A DNA stretch of 33,463 nt from Variovorax sp. CF313 (GTDB lineage Bacteria > Pseudomonadota > Gammaproteobacteria > Burkholderiales > Burkholderiaceae_C), in NCBI RefSeq assembly GCF_000282635.1, contig NZ_AKIW01000060.1:1-33463 (forward strand), read 5' to 3'. Each line of letters begins with the position of its first letter. The stretch's first letter is position 1. Below, piece after piece: positions 1 to 13,194 of the stretch. The position numbers and the translations under genes were made by a program. The notes under the pieces were generated by a model that made no database searches, was not told where the DNA came from, and saw only the letters and a program-made list of their open reading frames with translations.

Positions 1-819
1 ATGCAGATGGGCAGCCAGTCGGCCAAGACCATGGCCACCGGCAGCGCCGCAGGCAGCGCCACCGCCGGCGAAAGCAGCCAGCTCGAGCGCTGCGAATCGC
101 CGCTCGGCACGGTCTCGCTGATCGAAAACCAGAGCGCGGGCTGGTACACCATCCTTACCGGCGAATACCGCCTGCCGCCCACGGCCAACCTGCTGCGCCT
201 GCTGGTGCAGCAATCGAACTGCTTCATCGTGGTCGAGCGCGGCGCGGCCGGCATGAACGCGATGACGCGCGAGCGCGCGCTGATGCAGTCGGGTGAAATG
301 CGCGGCGGCAGCAACTTCGGTCGTGGGCAAATGGTGGCCTCCGACTACGGCCTGTCGCCCGAGATCGTGTTCAGCAACAGCGATGCGGGCGGCATCGGCG
401 GGGCGCTGGGCGGGCTGGTGGGTGGCGGCCGTGGCCGCGCACTGGCGGCCATCGGCGGCAACATGCAGACCAAGGAAGCCAGCGCCCTGCTGACACTGAT
501 CGACAACCGCTCGGGCGTGCAGGTCGCGGCCTCCGAAGGCAGCGCCTCCAAGACCGATTTCGGCGCCTTCGGCGCGCTGGCCGGCCGCAGCGCGGGCGGC
601 GGCCTCGGCGGCTACACCAACACCGCGCAGGGCAAGGTGATTGCCGCGGCCTTCATGGACGCCTTCAACCAGATGGTGCGTTCGCTGCGCAACTACAAGG
701 CGCAGACGGTGCGCGGCCAGGGCCTCGGCGGCGGTGGCCGGTTGGGCGTGGATGGCGGTGCGGCGCCTTCGCAGACCTCCGCGCCAGAAGCGGCTGCGGC
801 GCAGCGCCGCCGCAAGTAG
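1..819 (+). CDS. CsgG/HfaB-like protein, 3' part
   Basis: Open from the first base to a TAG stop, 272 residues visible. I read it as a CsgG/HfaB-family protein (curli/holdfast secretion lipoprotein-like, outer envelope) from the stretch LLRLLVQQSNCFIVVERG, which matches the 'identify the least stable partner and modulate' fold of that family, followed by a Gly-rich middle and a conserved helix near AFMDAFNQMVRSLRNYK (about residues 217-233). No signal peptide or lipobox is visible although the family is exported, so the first ATG of the window is probably internal and the true start lies upstream. The C-terminus is low complexity and ends in basic residues. The family assignment is from memory of the pattern; function in this organism is unknown. 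Confidence 0.6.
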   Translation: MQMGSQSAKTMATGSAAGSATAGESSQLERCESPLGTVSLIENQSAGWYTILTGEYRLPPTANLLRLLVQQSNCFIVVERGAAGMNAMTRERALMQSGEMRGGSNFGRGQMVASDYGLSPEIVFSNSDAGGIGGALGGLVGGGRGRALAAIGGNMQTKEASALLTLIDNRSGVQVAASEGSASKTDFGAFGALAGRSAGGGLGGYTNTAQGKVIAAAFMDAFNQMVRSLRNYKAQTVRGQGLGGGGRLGVDGGAAPSQTSAPEAAAAQRRRK

Positions 820-847
820 GGGCGCATCGCCGGCCCATCTGCCTCGC

Positions 848-955
848 TCAGAAGTAGCGCGTCTCGGCCGGCGACTCGAACCAGTTGTTGTTGGACGGGC
901 AGCCCCAGGGCCGCCCGCCTGCTGCGCAATCTCGGTTGGCTTTCTTGAGCCTCAC
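848..955 (-). CDS. Possible 35-residue small protein after degQ
   Basis: A short minus-strand frame starts with GTG overlapping the degQ stop codon as GTGA and ends in TGA. It encodes 35 residues with two Cys and two Trp, ending PWGCPSNNNWFESPAETRYF. The four-base overlap is the arrangement used for translational coupling, and the peptide is less Ala/Arg-rich than the random frames of this GC-rich DNA. It could equally be the decayed tail of an older gene or a chance frame. No homolog is recognised. It occupies most of the gap between the first gene and degQ, where nothing else is visible. Confidence 0.3.
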   Translation of the reverse strand: MRLKKANRDCAAGGRPWGCPSNNNWFESPAETRYF

Positions 956-2436
956 CCGATCCGCACGGGCACGAAGATCTTGTCTTCACCGCGCTGGATC
1001 AGCAGCGCCACCGACTTGTTGGTCGCCTTCGCCACCACCTCGCGCACCTGCTCCACGCTCTGCGCCGGCGTGCCGTTGATGGCCAGCAGCACGTCGCCCG
1101 CCTGCACCCCGGCCTGCGCCGAAGGACCGCCGACATCCTCGATCAGAAGACCGTTCTCGACCGAGGCCTGGCGTTTTTCCTGCGGCTGCAGCTGACGCAG
1201 CGCCAGGCCCAGCTTGCCCTGTCCCACGTCGGCATCGGCCTTCGCGACCTTGGCGGGCTTGTCGCTCGCATCGCCCAGCTTGGCCTGCAGTTCCTTGCGT
1301 TCGCCCTGGCGCCACACTTCGAGCGCGACCTTCTTGCCCGGCGCTTGCTGGCCGATCACCGCGGGCAGGTCGCCCGAAGAGACGATGGCCTGGCCGTCGA
1401 CCTTGCGGATCACGTCGCCAGCCTTCAGGCCCGCCTTGTCGCCGGGGCCGCCCTTCTCGATGTTCGAGACCAGCGCGCCTTCGGGCTTGTCGAGCTTGAA
1501 CGAATCGGCAAAGGCCTGGTTCACTTCCTGCACCGCCACGCCGAGCCGGCCGTGCGTGGCCTTGCCGGTCGCGACGATCTGGTCCTTCACCTGGATCGCC
1601 ACATCGATCGGGATCGCGAACGACACGCCCTGGTAGCCACCGCTGCGGCTGTAGATCTGCGAGTTGATGCCGACCACCTCGCCGCGCGTGTTGAGCAGCG
1701 GACCGCCGGAGTTGCCGGGGTTCACGGCCACGTCGGTCTGGATGAAGGGCACGTAGCTGTCGTCAGGCAGCGAGCGGCCCTTGGCGCTCACCACGCCGGC
1801 CGTCACGGTGTTCTCGAAGCCGAAGGGCGAGCCGATGGCCAGCACCCATTCGCCGACCTTCAGGTCCTTGGTGTTGCCCAGCGCGAGCACGGGCAGGCTC
1901 TTCGCATCGATCTTGAGCACCGCGATGTCGGTCTTGGCGTCGGCACCGAGTACCTTGGCGCGGAACTCGCGGCGGTCGGTCAGCTTGACGGTGACCTCCT
2001 TCGCGTCCTTCACGACGTGGGCGTTGGTGATGATGATGCCGCTGGGGTCGACGATGAAGCCCGAGCCTTGGGCGCGCACCGGCACGTCGCGCTGCTGTTG
2101 CTGCTGGCCGCGCGGGTTGATCTGGCCCTGGAAGCGGCGGAAGAACTGGAACATCGGGTCTTCGGGGTCGATGCCCTGCATCTCGGCCGCCTCGTCGTCG
2201 GACGCCTTCATCGTGCCCGTCACGCTGATGTTGACCACGGCCGGGCCGTCGCGCGAGGTGATGGTCGAGAAGTCGGGCAGCGTGACCATGGCCGCGGGCG
2301 CCGCGGCGGTGGCGTTGGTGGTCGGCGCGCTCACGGCACGGGCACTGGTGTAGGCACCGGCACCGACGGCACCGATCACGCCCGCGCTCGCCAGGGCAAT
2401 CACCAGGGCGCGGGGCGAAGTCAGACGGGAGTTCAT
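952..2436 (-). CDS. degQ: Periplasmic serine protease DegQ/MucD (HtrA family)
   Basis: 494-residue Do-type protease that degrades or refolds misfolded envelope proteins in the periplasm. The N-terminus has a basic start and a hydrophobic segment (about residues 9-35) acting as signal or anchor. The trypsin-like domain shows the full triad: His140 in TNAHVV, Asp170 in TDIAVL and Ser243 in GNSGGP. Two PDZ domains follow (about 297-390 and 405-490). The start was set at the ATG preceded by AAAGGAA eight bases upstream; an in-frame ATG 33 bases earlier lacks such a site and would precede the signal sequence. It lies 62 bases downstream of the histidine kinase gene on the same strand, with a PmrA-type box between. 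Family assignment is firm; the degQ versus mucD name is a choice among close paralogs. Confidence 0.93.
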   Translation of the reverse strand: MNSRLTSPRALVIALASAGVIGAVGAGAYTSARAVSAPTTNATAAAPAAMVTLPDFSTITSRDGPAVVNISVTGTMKASDDEAAEMQGIDPEDPMFQFFRRFQGQINPRGQQQQQRDVPVRAQGSGFIVDPSGIIITNAHVVKDAKEVTVKLTDRREFRAKVLGADAKTDIAVLKIDAKSLPVLALGNTKDLKVGEWVLAIGSPFGFENTVTAGVVSAKGRSLPDDSYVPFIQTDVAVNPGNSGGPLLNTRGEVVGINSQIYSRSGGYQGVSFAIPIDVAIQVKDQIVATGKATHGRLGVAVQEVNQAFADSFKLDKPEGALVSNIEKGGPGDKAGLKAGDVIRKVDGQAIVSSGDLPAVIGQQAPGKKVALEVWRQGERKELQAKLGDASDKPAKVAKADADVGQGKLGLALRQLQPQEKRQASVENGLLIEDVGGPSAQAGVQAGDVLLAINGTPAQSVEQVREVVAKATNKSVALLIQRGEDKIFVPVRIG

Positions 2437-2498
2437 TTGTCGGTTCCTTTCAGGGCGTATGGACGCCAATGCGATGAAAGGAATGTCGCCCCCCCGAC

Positions 2499-7202
<4,704 letters not shown>

Positions 7203-7215
7203 GGCAAACCTCGCT

Positions 7216-8094
7216 TCAGGGGTTGATCAGGCGGTCATCATCGAGGAGCGCGGCGATGCGGTCTTGGAAAATCCTGCGGTCGCCCCGGGCCGCCTTGCGA
7301 AAGCCCCCCGGCGACACGCCGGCAGCGCGGCGGAAGGTGCGCACGAAGTTGCTGAGGTCGGCAAAGCCCACGTCGAGCGCCACCTCGGTCACGGGCCGGC
7401 TGTCGTCGTCGGCCAGCAGGCGCGCGGCATGCCGCAGGCGCGAGCGCACGAGGTACTGGTGCGGTGTGACGCCCAGTACCTGAGAGAAGAGCCGCAGGAA
7501 GTGGAACGAACTCAAGCCGGTTTCGGCGGCGGCGCCATCGAGGCCGATGTCGTGCTGCGAATGCGCGTCGATCCACATCGCGGCATCGACCGCGCGGCGG
7601 CGGTCGCGTGGTATGGCCATGGACGCAGGGCCGGGCTTGGCTCGGTCGGACACGACTTCGACGAAGCGGCTCGCGAACCACATGCCGAGTTCGTCCAGGC
7701 CCACGTCGCTGTGCCCATCGGCCGCGGCCTGCGCGAGTTCGCCGATCACCACGAGTTCGGCCAGGGGCGGCAATCCGCCGGTGCGCCAGGTCTTCCGGTC
7801 GCCGCCGATCAAGTCGACAAAGCCCGGCGACAGGTGGAAGGCCAGGCACTCGTCGCCGCAGACATGGTGGTCGTGCGTGCAGACGTACTCGTCGCCCGGG
7901 CAGCCGACCAGCACCGATCCGGCGACCAGTTCGTAGGCTTGGCCGCGCGTGCGGTAGCCGAAGCTGCCCTTGCGCACATACGAGACCGAGTAGCCTTCAT
8001 GCAGTTCGGCGAAGGGCTGCGCATCGGGCCCCGCGTCGCAGCGGTAGCTGGCGACGCGGATCGGGTCGGTCTGCAGTTCGGTGGTGACGAGCAT
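7216..8094 (-). CDS. AraC-family transcriptional regulator
   Basis: 292-residue regulator. The N-terminal half is a cupin-like ligand domain with [17 protein letters not shown] (about 75-91). The C-terminal AraC double helix-turn-helix runs from about 165 to 270: [27 protein letters not shown], then [32 protein letters not shown] lies eight bases before the ATG. It precedes the SRPBCC gene by 13 bases and may regulate it; the molybdenum enzyme gene lies 35 bases upstream on the same strand. The ligand is unknown. Confidence 0.9.
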   Translation of the reverse strand: MLVTTELQTDPIRVASYRCDAGPDAQPFAELHEGYSVSYVRKGSFGYRTRGQAYELVAGSVLVGCPGDEYVCTHDHHVCGDECLAFHLSPGFVDLIGGDRKTWRTGGLPPLAELVVIGELAQAAADGHSDVGLDELGMWFASRFVEVVSDRAKPGPASMAIPRDRRRAVDAAMWIDAHSQHDIGLDGAAAETGLSSFHFLRLFSQVLGVTPHQYLVRSRLRHAARLLADDDSRPVTEVALDVGFADLSNFVRTFRRAAGVSPGGFRKAARGDRRIFQDRIAALLDDDRLINP

Positions 8095-8129
8095 GGCTTG
8101 CGCCTTTCAGGTCCACCGCACCGCAATGC

Positions 8130-10463
8130 TCAGTCGATGGTCTGCATGGCCTGCCACACGCGCGCCGGGCTCAGCGGCATGTGCAGGCGCGGCGCGCGCG
8201 TGGCGAGGCCATTGCGTGCAAAGGCATCGGCCACCGCATTGACGATGGCCGGCGTGGCGCCGATGGTGCCGAGCTCGCCCACGCCCTTCACGCCCAGCGG
8301 GTTGTTCTTGCACGGCGTCGATTCGTCCATCTCCATCTGGAACATCGTGCCGACGATGTCGGCGCGCGGGGCCGCGTAGTCCATCAGGCTACCGGTGACG
8401 GGCTGGCCGGTTTCGTTGTCGTACACCACCTGCTCGTACAGCGCCTGCCCGATACCCTGCACCGCGCCGCCCTCGAGTTGGCCGCGCACGATCATCGGGT
8501 TGATGACCCGGCCCACGTCGTTGACCGAGCTGTAGGCCACCACGCTGATTTCGCCGGTAGGCGGATCGATCTCGATCTCGCAGATGTGGCAGCCGTTGGG
8601 CCAGGTCGGGCCGGCCACGGTGCTGGTGGAGTCGACGAAGATCTCTCGCTCGGGCTGCTTGGCGGCAAGCGCAAAGAGGTCGAGTTCGAGGTCGGTGCCG
8701 GCCACGTTGAAGACGCCGCGGCTGTAGACGATGTCGTCGATGGAGGCCTCGAACTCCTGCGCGGCGAGCTCGCGCGCCTTGTCGATGGTGCGCTCGGCAC
8801 CGACGCGCACGGCCGAACCGCCGGTGAACAGCGAGCGAGAACCGGCGCTGCCGAAGCCATCGCCGCGGTCGGTATCGCCGAGCACCACGCGCACTTTCTC
8901 GATGGGCACGCCGAAGGCATCGACCGCGAGTTGCGCAAGCGAAGTGGCAATGCCCTGCCCCATGGCGTTGACGGCGGAAAACACCTCGATCACGCCATCG
9001 GCCTGCACCGAGACCGTGACACGCTCCTCGAACACATTGCCGCCTGTCCATTCGAGGAAGGTGGCGATGCCCAGGCCGCGGTGCCTGCCCTTGCTGGCCG
9101 AGTTGGCCGCGCGGGTCTCGAAGCCCTCCCAGTCGGCGAGCGTCAGCGCCTGGTCCATCACCGACTCGAAGTTGCCGGTGTCGTAGGTCTGCGCCATCGG
9201 GTTCTTGTACGGCATCTGCTCGGGGCGGATGAAATTGCGGCGGCGCAGCGCGATGCGGTCGATGCCGGTCTGGCGCGCGGCCTCGTCCATCAGCCGCTCG
9301 ATGGTGAAGATGGCCTCGGGGCGCCCTGCTCCACGATAGGCGCCGGTGGGCGCAGTGTTGGTGAGCACCGCCTTGAAATGGAAGTCGATGGTCTGGATGT
9401 CGTAGACGCTGGTCTGCACCCAGGGGCCGATCAGCAGCTGGATCGCGACGCCGGTGCCAGTGGCGTAGGCGCCCACGTTGGCCAGCGTCTTGATGCGCAG
9501 GGCCAGGATCTTGCCGTCGGCGTCGAGCGCCATTTCGGCGCGCGCCTCGATGTCGCGCCCGTGCGCGCTCGACAGGAACTCCTCGCTGCGCTCGGCCACC
9601 CACTTCACCGGCCGGTCCACCTGCAGTGCGGCGAAGGCGACCGCAATGTCTTCAGGGTAGGCACCGGTCTTCATGCCGAAGCCGCCACCGACGTCGCCAA
9701 CCACCACGCGCACCTTTTCCTTTGGAAGGCCGATGGCGGCACAGACGGAATCGCGTACGCCGGAGGGCATCTGCGTGCTCATGCGGATCGTGAGGCGGCC
9801 GGTTTCGGGGTCGCGCGCCGCCAGCACGGAACGCGGCTCGATCGTCAGGGCGACCACACGCTGGTTGTGCACGTCGAGCGCCACCACATGGGCGGCCTTG
9901 GCGAAGGCCGCGGTCGCGGCCTCGCTGCTGCCGTGGCGCATTTCGGCGGCGATGTTGCCCGACGCTTCTTCGCACAACAGCGGTGCATCGCTGGCGGTGG
10001 CACTCTCGAGGTCGACCACCATGGGCAGGTCTTCGTAGTCGACCATGATGGCCTCGGCGGCATCGCGGGCCTGCTGCACCGTATCGGCCACCACGGCGGC
10101 CACGACTTCACCGACGAAGCGTGCGCGCTCGTGCGCGATGGCATAGCGCGGCGGGCTGGCGCTGTCGCTGCCGTCCGCCCGCTTGAAGCCCGCGGCGCCC
10201 GGCAGGGGCTTGACGCCGGCCTCGGCCATCGCGGCACCGGTAATCACGCGCAGCACGCCGGGCATGGCGGCGGCGGCGCTGGTGTCGATGGAGAGGATGC
10301 GCGCGTGCGGATAGGAGGATCGCAGGAAGACGAGATGCGCCTGCTCGGGAAGCGTGACGTCGTCGGTGTAGCGTCCGGCGCCTGACAGCAGGCTTTCGTC
10401 CTCGAGGCGGCGCACCGCCTGGCCGCTGCCGAAGCGCGTGGGATTGGGTTCAGTGGTCAACAT
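8130..10463 (-). CDS. Xanthine dehydrogenase-family Mo-binding subunit (CoxL form II-like)
   Basis: 777-residue molybdopterin-binding large subunit of the xanthine oxidase/CO dehydrogenase family. The start TRFGSGQAVRRLEDESLLSGAGRYTDD is typical of CoxL-like proteins. The active-site loop reads AYRGAGR (residues 375-381), the form II signature, and not the AYXCSFR loop of true CO dehydrogenase; the catalytic Glu730 lies in GVGELG. The substrate is probably an aldehyde or N-heterocycle, but cannot be specified. The family normally works with a 2Fe-2S subunit and an FAD subunit; neither is adjacent (upstream is divergent aat, downstream is the AraC gene). AGAGGA lies unusually close to the ATG, so a slightly later start is possible. 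Confidence 0.88.
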   Translation of the reverse strand: MLTTEPNPTRFGSGQAVRRLEDESLLSGAGRYTDDVTLPEQAHLVFLRSSYPHARILSIDTSAAAAMPGVLRVITGAAMAEAGVKPLPGAAGFKRADGSDSASPPRYAIAHERARFVGEVVAAVVADTVQQARDAAEAIMVDYEDLPMVVDLESATASDAPLLCEEASGNIAAEMRHGSSEAATAAFAKAAHVVALDVHNQRVVALTIEPRSVLAARDPETGRLTIRMSTQMPSGVRDSVCAAIGLPKEKVRVVVGDVGGGFGMKTGAYPEDIAVAFAALQVDRPVKWVAERSEEFLSSAHGRDIEARAEMALDADGKILALRIKTLANVGAYATGTGVAIQLLIGPWVQTSVYDIQTIDFHFKAVLTNTAPTGAYRGAGRPEAIFTIERLMDEAARQTGIDRIALRRRNFIRPEQMPYKNPMAQTYDTGNFESVMDQALTLADWEGFETRAANSASKGRHRGLGIATFLEWTGGNVFEERVTVSVQADGVIEVFSAVNAMGQGIATSLAQLAVDAFGVPIEKVRVVLGDTDRGDGFGSAGSRSLFTGGSAVRVGAERTIDKARELAAQEFEASIDDIVYSRGVFNVAGTDLELDLFALAAKQPEREIFVDSTSTVAGPTWPNGCHICEIEIDPPTGEISVVAYSSVNDVGRVINPMIVRGQLEGGAVQGIGQALYEQVVYDNETGQPVTGSLMDYAAPRADIVGTMFQMEMDESTPCKNNPLGVKGVGELGTIGATPAIVNAVADAFARNGLATRAPRLHMPLSPARVWQAMQTID

Positions 10464-10658
10464 GGTCCTCTTGTGCTCATCCCCGGCGTGTGCGCGGGCC
10501 TGCCTGATCTGCTTGTGGAAGCTGCGATTGCAAGCTGTGGACTATAGGGTTTTCGGCGGGTTTTGTGGTGCCGCAGCGTGAGGGCCGAACCTTGTGGCGC
10601 GTCAGCGGCGTGCGATTTTCACCCGGCTGGATTCGGTTTCGCGAAGCCGTGTATACCT

Positions 10659-11420
10659 ATGCCCATGCGACAACTGCCTTGGCTCGAACCCGGAGACGCC
10701 CTGCCCGACCCCGCCTCTGCCTGGGGCGTGGCCGACCCCGTCCCCGGGCTGCTGGCGGCCGGTGGGGCGCTCAATGTCGATACTTTGATGCAGGCCTATG
10801 GCAACTGCGTCTTCCCCTGGTTCAGCGAAGACCAGCCGATTCTGTGGTGGAGCCCGGACCCCCGCATGGTGCTGCAGGTGGCGGAGTTCAAGCTGCACCG
10901 GTCGCTGCGCAAGACGCTGTTGCGCTTCATGGAGACACCTGGATGCGAGGTGCGCATCGACCATGACTTCGCGGCCGTCATCAAGGCCTGTTCGACCTCG
11001 CCGCGCGTCGGCCAGTCGGGCACATGGATCGTGCCGGACATGGTCAGGGCCTATACGGATTTGCACGACGCCGGCCATGCCCACAGCGTCGAGACCTGGA
11101 TCGACGGCAAGCTCGCGGGCGGACTCTACTGCGTAGCCCTGGGCCGCGCGGTGTTCGGCGAGTCGATGTTCACCCGCCGGCCGGACGCCTCGAAGATCGC
11201 ACTGGCCGCGCTCGTGGCGCTGTGCCGGCATGCCGGCGTCCAGATGATCGACTGCCAGCAGAACACCTCCCATCTCGCGAGCCTCGGCGCCCACGAGATG
11301 GCGCGCAAACGCTTCGTCGCACACGTGGCGCGGGTACGGCAACAGGAGGGCCCACGCTGGCGATTCGACCCCGTATACTGGTCCGAACTCCTTTCCGCGC
11401 GACCTCTTTCACCGACGTGA
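10659..11420 (+). CDS. aat: Leucyl/phenylalanyl-tRNA--protein transferase
   Basis: 253-residue enzyme that transfers Leu or Phe from tRNA to the N-terminus of proteins starting with Arg or Lys, marking them for ClpS/ClpAP. Family signatures include [34 protein letters not shown] (residues about 46-71), [28 protein letters not shown] and [14 protein letters not shown]. Two ATGs (10659 and 10665) are possible; neither has a ribosome site, and a TATACC motif sits only seven bases upstream, so the mRNA may be leaderless. It overlaps bpt by four bases (GTGA). The 195 bases before it show no clear promoter for either divergent gene. Confidence 0.95.
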   Translation: MPMRQLPWLEPGDALPDPASAWGVADPVPGLLAAGGALNVDTLMQAYGNCVFPWFSEDQPILWWSPDPRMVLQVAEFKLHRSLRKTLLRFMETPGCEVRIDHDFAAVIKACSTSPRVGQSGTWIVPDMVRAYTDLHDAGHAHSVETWIDGKLAGGLYCVALGRAVFGESMFTRRPDASKIALAALVALCRHAGVQMIDCQQNTSHLASLGAHEMARKRFVAHVARVRQQEGPRWRFDPVYWSELLSARPLSPT

Positions 11421-12250
11421 CGCACCTCAAGGACCTTCCGCTTCACACGCTGCAGTTCTACGCAACGGCGCCCTACCCCTGCAGCTATCTGCCGGACCGG
11501 CAGGCCCGCTCGCAGGTGGCCACGCCCAGCCACCTGATCCACAACGACGCCTATTCAGACCTGGTGCTCAGCGGCTTCCGGCGCAGCGGCATGTTCACCT
11601 ACCGCCCCTATTGCGACGGCTGCCGGGCATGCATTCCGCTGCGGGTGCTGGCCAACAGTTTCCGGCCCACGCGCAGCCAGCGCCGCGCGCTCAAACAGCA
11701 TGCCGGCCTGCAGGCGCGCGTGCTCAAGCTGTGCTTCATGCCCGAGCACTACCAGCTCTATCTGCGCTACCAGACCGGCCGCCACGCGGGCGGCGGCATG
11801 GACCACGACAGCATCGACCAGTACACCCAGTTCCTGCTGCAGAGCCGTGTGAACTCCCGGCTGGTGGAGTTCCGCGAAACGCTGCCCGACGGCAGTGCGG
11901 GCGCGCTCAGGATGGTGTCCATCCTCGACGTGCTGAACGACGGCATCTCGGCCGTCTACACCTTCTACGAGCCCGATACCCGCGCCGCGCCGGGCCGTCT
12001 CGAGCAAGCGGACGGCCCCCAGGGGGGGCAGCGAGAACACGAAGGGTCGAGCGTGGGGGCAATCTCCACCGGCTACGGCACCTACAGCGTGCTCTGGCAG
12101 ATCGAGCAGGCCCGCAAGCTGGGGCTGCCGCACGTCTACCTCGGGTACTGGATCGAACACAGCCCGAAAATGAGCTACAAGGCGCGTTTCTCCCCGCACG
12201 AAGTATTGGTGGATGGACACTGGCAGGCGCCGGGCGATTTCACAAGGTAA
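11417..12250 (+). CDS. bpt: Aspartate/glutamate leucyltransferase (Bpt/ATE family) with repeat-encoded insert
   Basis: 277-residue transferase that adds Leu to N-terminal Asp or Glu, the second branch of the bacterial N-degron pathway. The ATE N-terminal domain shows [16 protein letters not shown] (Cys-X2-Cys-X2-Cys). The C-terminal domain has [20 protein letters not shown] and [25 protein letters not shown]. Between these, about residues 191-217 ([20 protein letters not shown] onward) are absent from the family as I know it and are encoded by a dispersed GC-rich repeat; the protein is correspondingly longer than the usual 240-250 residues. The start is GTG, overlapping the aat stop, consistent with coupled translation. 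Whether the insert is tolerated as a surface loop is not known. Confidence 0.92.
   Translation: MTHLKDLPLHTLQFYATAPYPCSYLPDRQARSQVATPSHLIHNDAYSDLVLSGFRRSGMFTYRPYCDGCRACIPLRVLANSFRPTRSQRRALKQHAGLQARVLKLCFMPEHYQLYLRYQTGRHAGGGMDHDSIDQYTQFLLQSRVNSRLVEFRETLPDGSAGALRMVSILDVLNDGISAVYTFYEPDTRAAPGRLEQADGPQGGQREHEGSSVGAISTGYGTYSVLWQIEQARKLGLPHVYLGYWIEHSPKMSYKARFSPHEVLVDGHWQAPGDFTR
11989..12060. repeat. Dispersed GC-rich repeat, copy 2, inside bpt
   Basis: GCCGGGCCG, then GGCCCCCAGGGGGGGC, AGCGAG, ACACGAAGG and CGAGCGTGGGGGC follow in the same order as in copy 1 near 3921-3995. The element lies within the bpt reading frame, keeps it open and adds about 26 codons. Both copies share the central C-run/G-run hairpin. 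Confidence 0.65.
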
Positions 12251-12280
12251 AATGGCGCCCGGTCATCACCGCAGAGCGCC

Positions 12281-13108
12281 ATGAGAAAAAACCAATCCGA
12301 CATTCCCGCCGTTCCCGTGATCCAGGTGATCGAGCGCATGTTCGCGCTGATCGATGTCCTGGCATCCCGCGAGGAGGCGATTTCGCTGAAGGAAATCAGC
12401 GAAAAGACCGGGCTTCATCCCTCGACCACGCACCGTATCCTCAACGACCTGGCGGTCGGCCGCTTCGTCGACCGGCCCGAAGCCGGAAGCTACCGGCTGG
12501 GCATGCGCCTGCTGGAACTGGGCAACCTGGTGAAGGGCCGGCTCAACGTGCGCGATGCAGCACTCGGCCCGATGCGCGAGTTGCACAAGCTGACGCAGCA
12601 GCCCGTCAACCTCAGCATGCGCCAGGGCGACGAAATCGTGTACATCGAGCGCTCCTACAGCGAGCGCTCGGGCATGCAGGTGGTGCGGGCCATCGGCGGA
12701 CGGGCCGCCCTGCACCTGACCTCGACGGGCAAGCTGTTCCTGGCGGCGGACGATCCGCAGCGGGTGCGCAGCTATGCCACGCGCACGGGCCTGGCGGGCC
12801 ACACGCGCAACAGCATCACCCAATTGCCGGCGCTGGAGCGTGAGCTGTCGAAGGCGCGCCAGTACGGCATCGCCCGCGACAACGAGGAACTGGAACTGGG
12901 CGTGCGCTGCATGGCTGCCGGCATCTACGACGATCAGGGCAAGCTGGTGGCGGGCCTGTCGATCTCGGCGCCGGCCGACCGGCTGGACGAAGGCTGGCTG
13001 CCCAAGCTGCAGGCCACGGCCAATGAAATCTCGGGCGCGCTGGGCTTCAAGGACGGGATGGCCGTCACGCCCTCGTCCGCAAGCAGCAGCACCCCGCCGG
13101 CAGGCTGA
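12281..13108 (+). CDS. IclR-family transcriptional regulator
   Basis: 275-residue regulator. The winged helix spans about residues 12-75 (VIERMFALIDVLASREEAISLKEISEKTGLHPSTTHRILNDL), and the IclR effector domain follows with LHLTSTGKLFLAA and DNEELELGVRCMAAGIYD. It begins 30 bases after bpt; TAAAAT at 12248-12253 could be a -10 element but lacks a matching -35. A strong terminator follows. The target genes are not apparent: neighbours are bpt and pbpG. The Ser/Pro-rich C-terminal tail is low complexity. Confidence 0.9.
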   Translation: MRKNQSDIPAVPVIQVIERMFALIDVLASREEAISLKEISEKTGLHPSTTHRILNDLAVGRFVDRPEAGSYRLGMRLLELGNLVKGRLNVRDAALGPMRELHKLTQQPVNLSMRQGDEIVYIERSYSERSGMQVVRAIGGRAALHLTSTGKLFLAADDPQRVRSYATRTGLAGHTRNSITQLPALERELSKARQYGIARDNEELELGVRCMAAGIYDDQGKLVAGLSISAPADRLDEGWLPKLQATANEISGALGFKDGMAVTPSSASSSTPPAG

Positions 13109-13138
13109 CCCGAAGAAGAAGGCCTGCCTCAAAAGCAA

Positions 13139-13163
13139 ACAGGCCCTGCGAAGGGCCTGTTTT
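13139..13163. terminator. Bidirectional rho-independent terminator
   Basis: A perfect nine-base stem ACAGGCCCT/AGGGCCTGT with a GCGA loop is followed on the plus strand by TTTTC and on the minus strand by TTTGCTTTT. It lies between the convergent iclR-type gene and pbpG and can end both. Confidence 0.85.
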
Positions 13164-13194
13164 CATTGTGGTCCGGCGGACTGTTGCGAATCGA

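Noticed and set aside
8181..10385. 734-codon plus-strand frame
   Set aside because: It is the mirror of the molybdenum subunit gene, whose minus-strand frame has clear family motifs. Long antisense frames are expected at this GC content.
10464..10658. Promoters in the gap between the molybdenum subunit gene and aat
   Set aside because: Several TATA-like hexamers occur, but none has a -35 at acceptable spacing on either strand.
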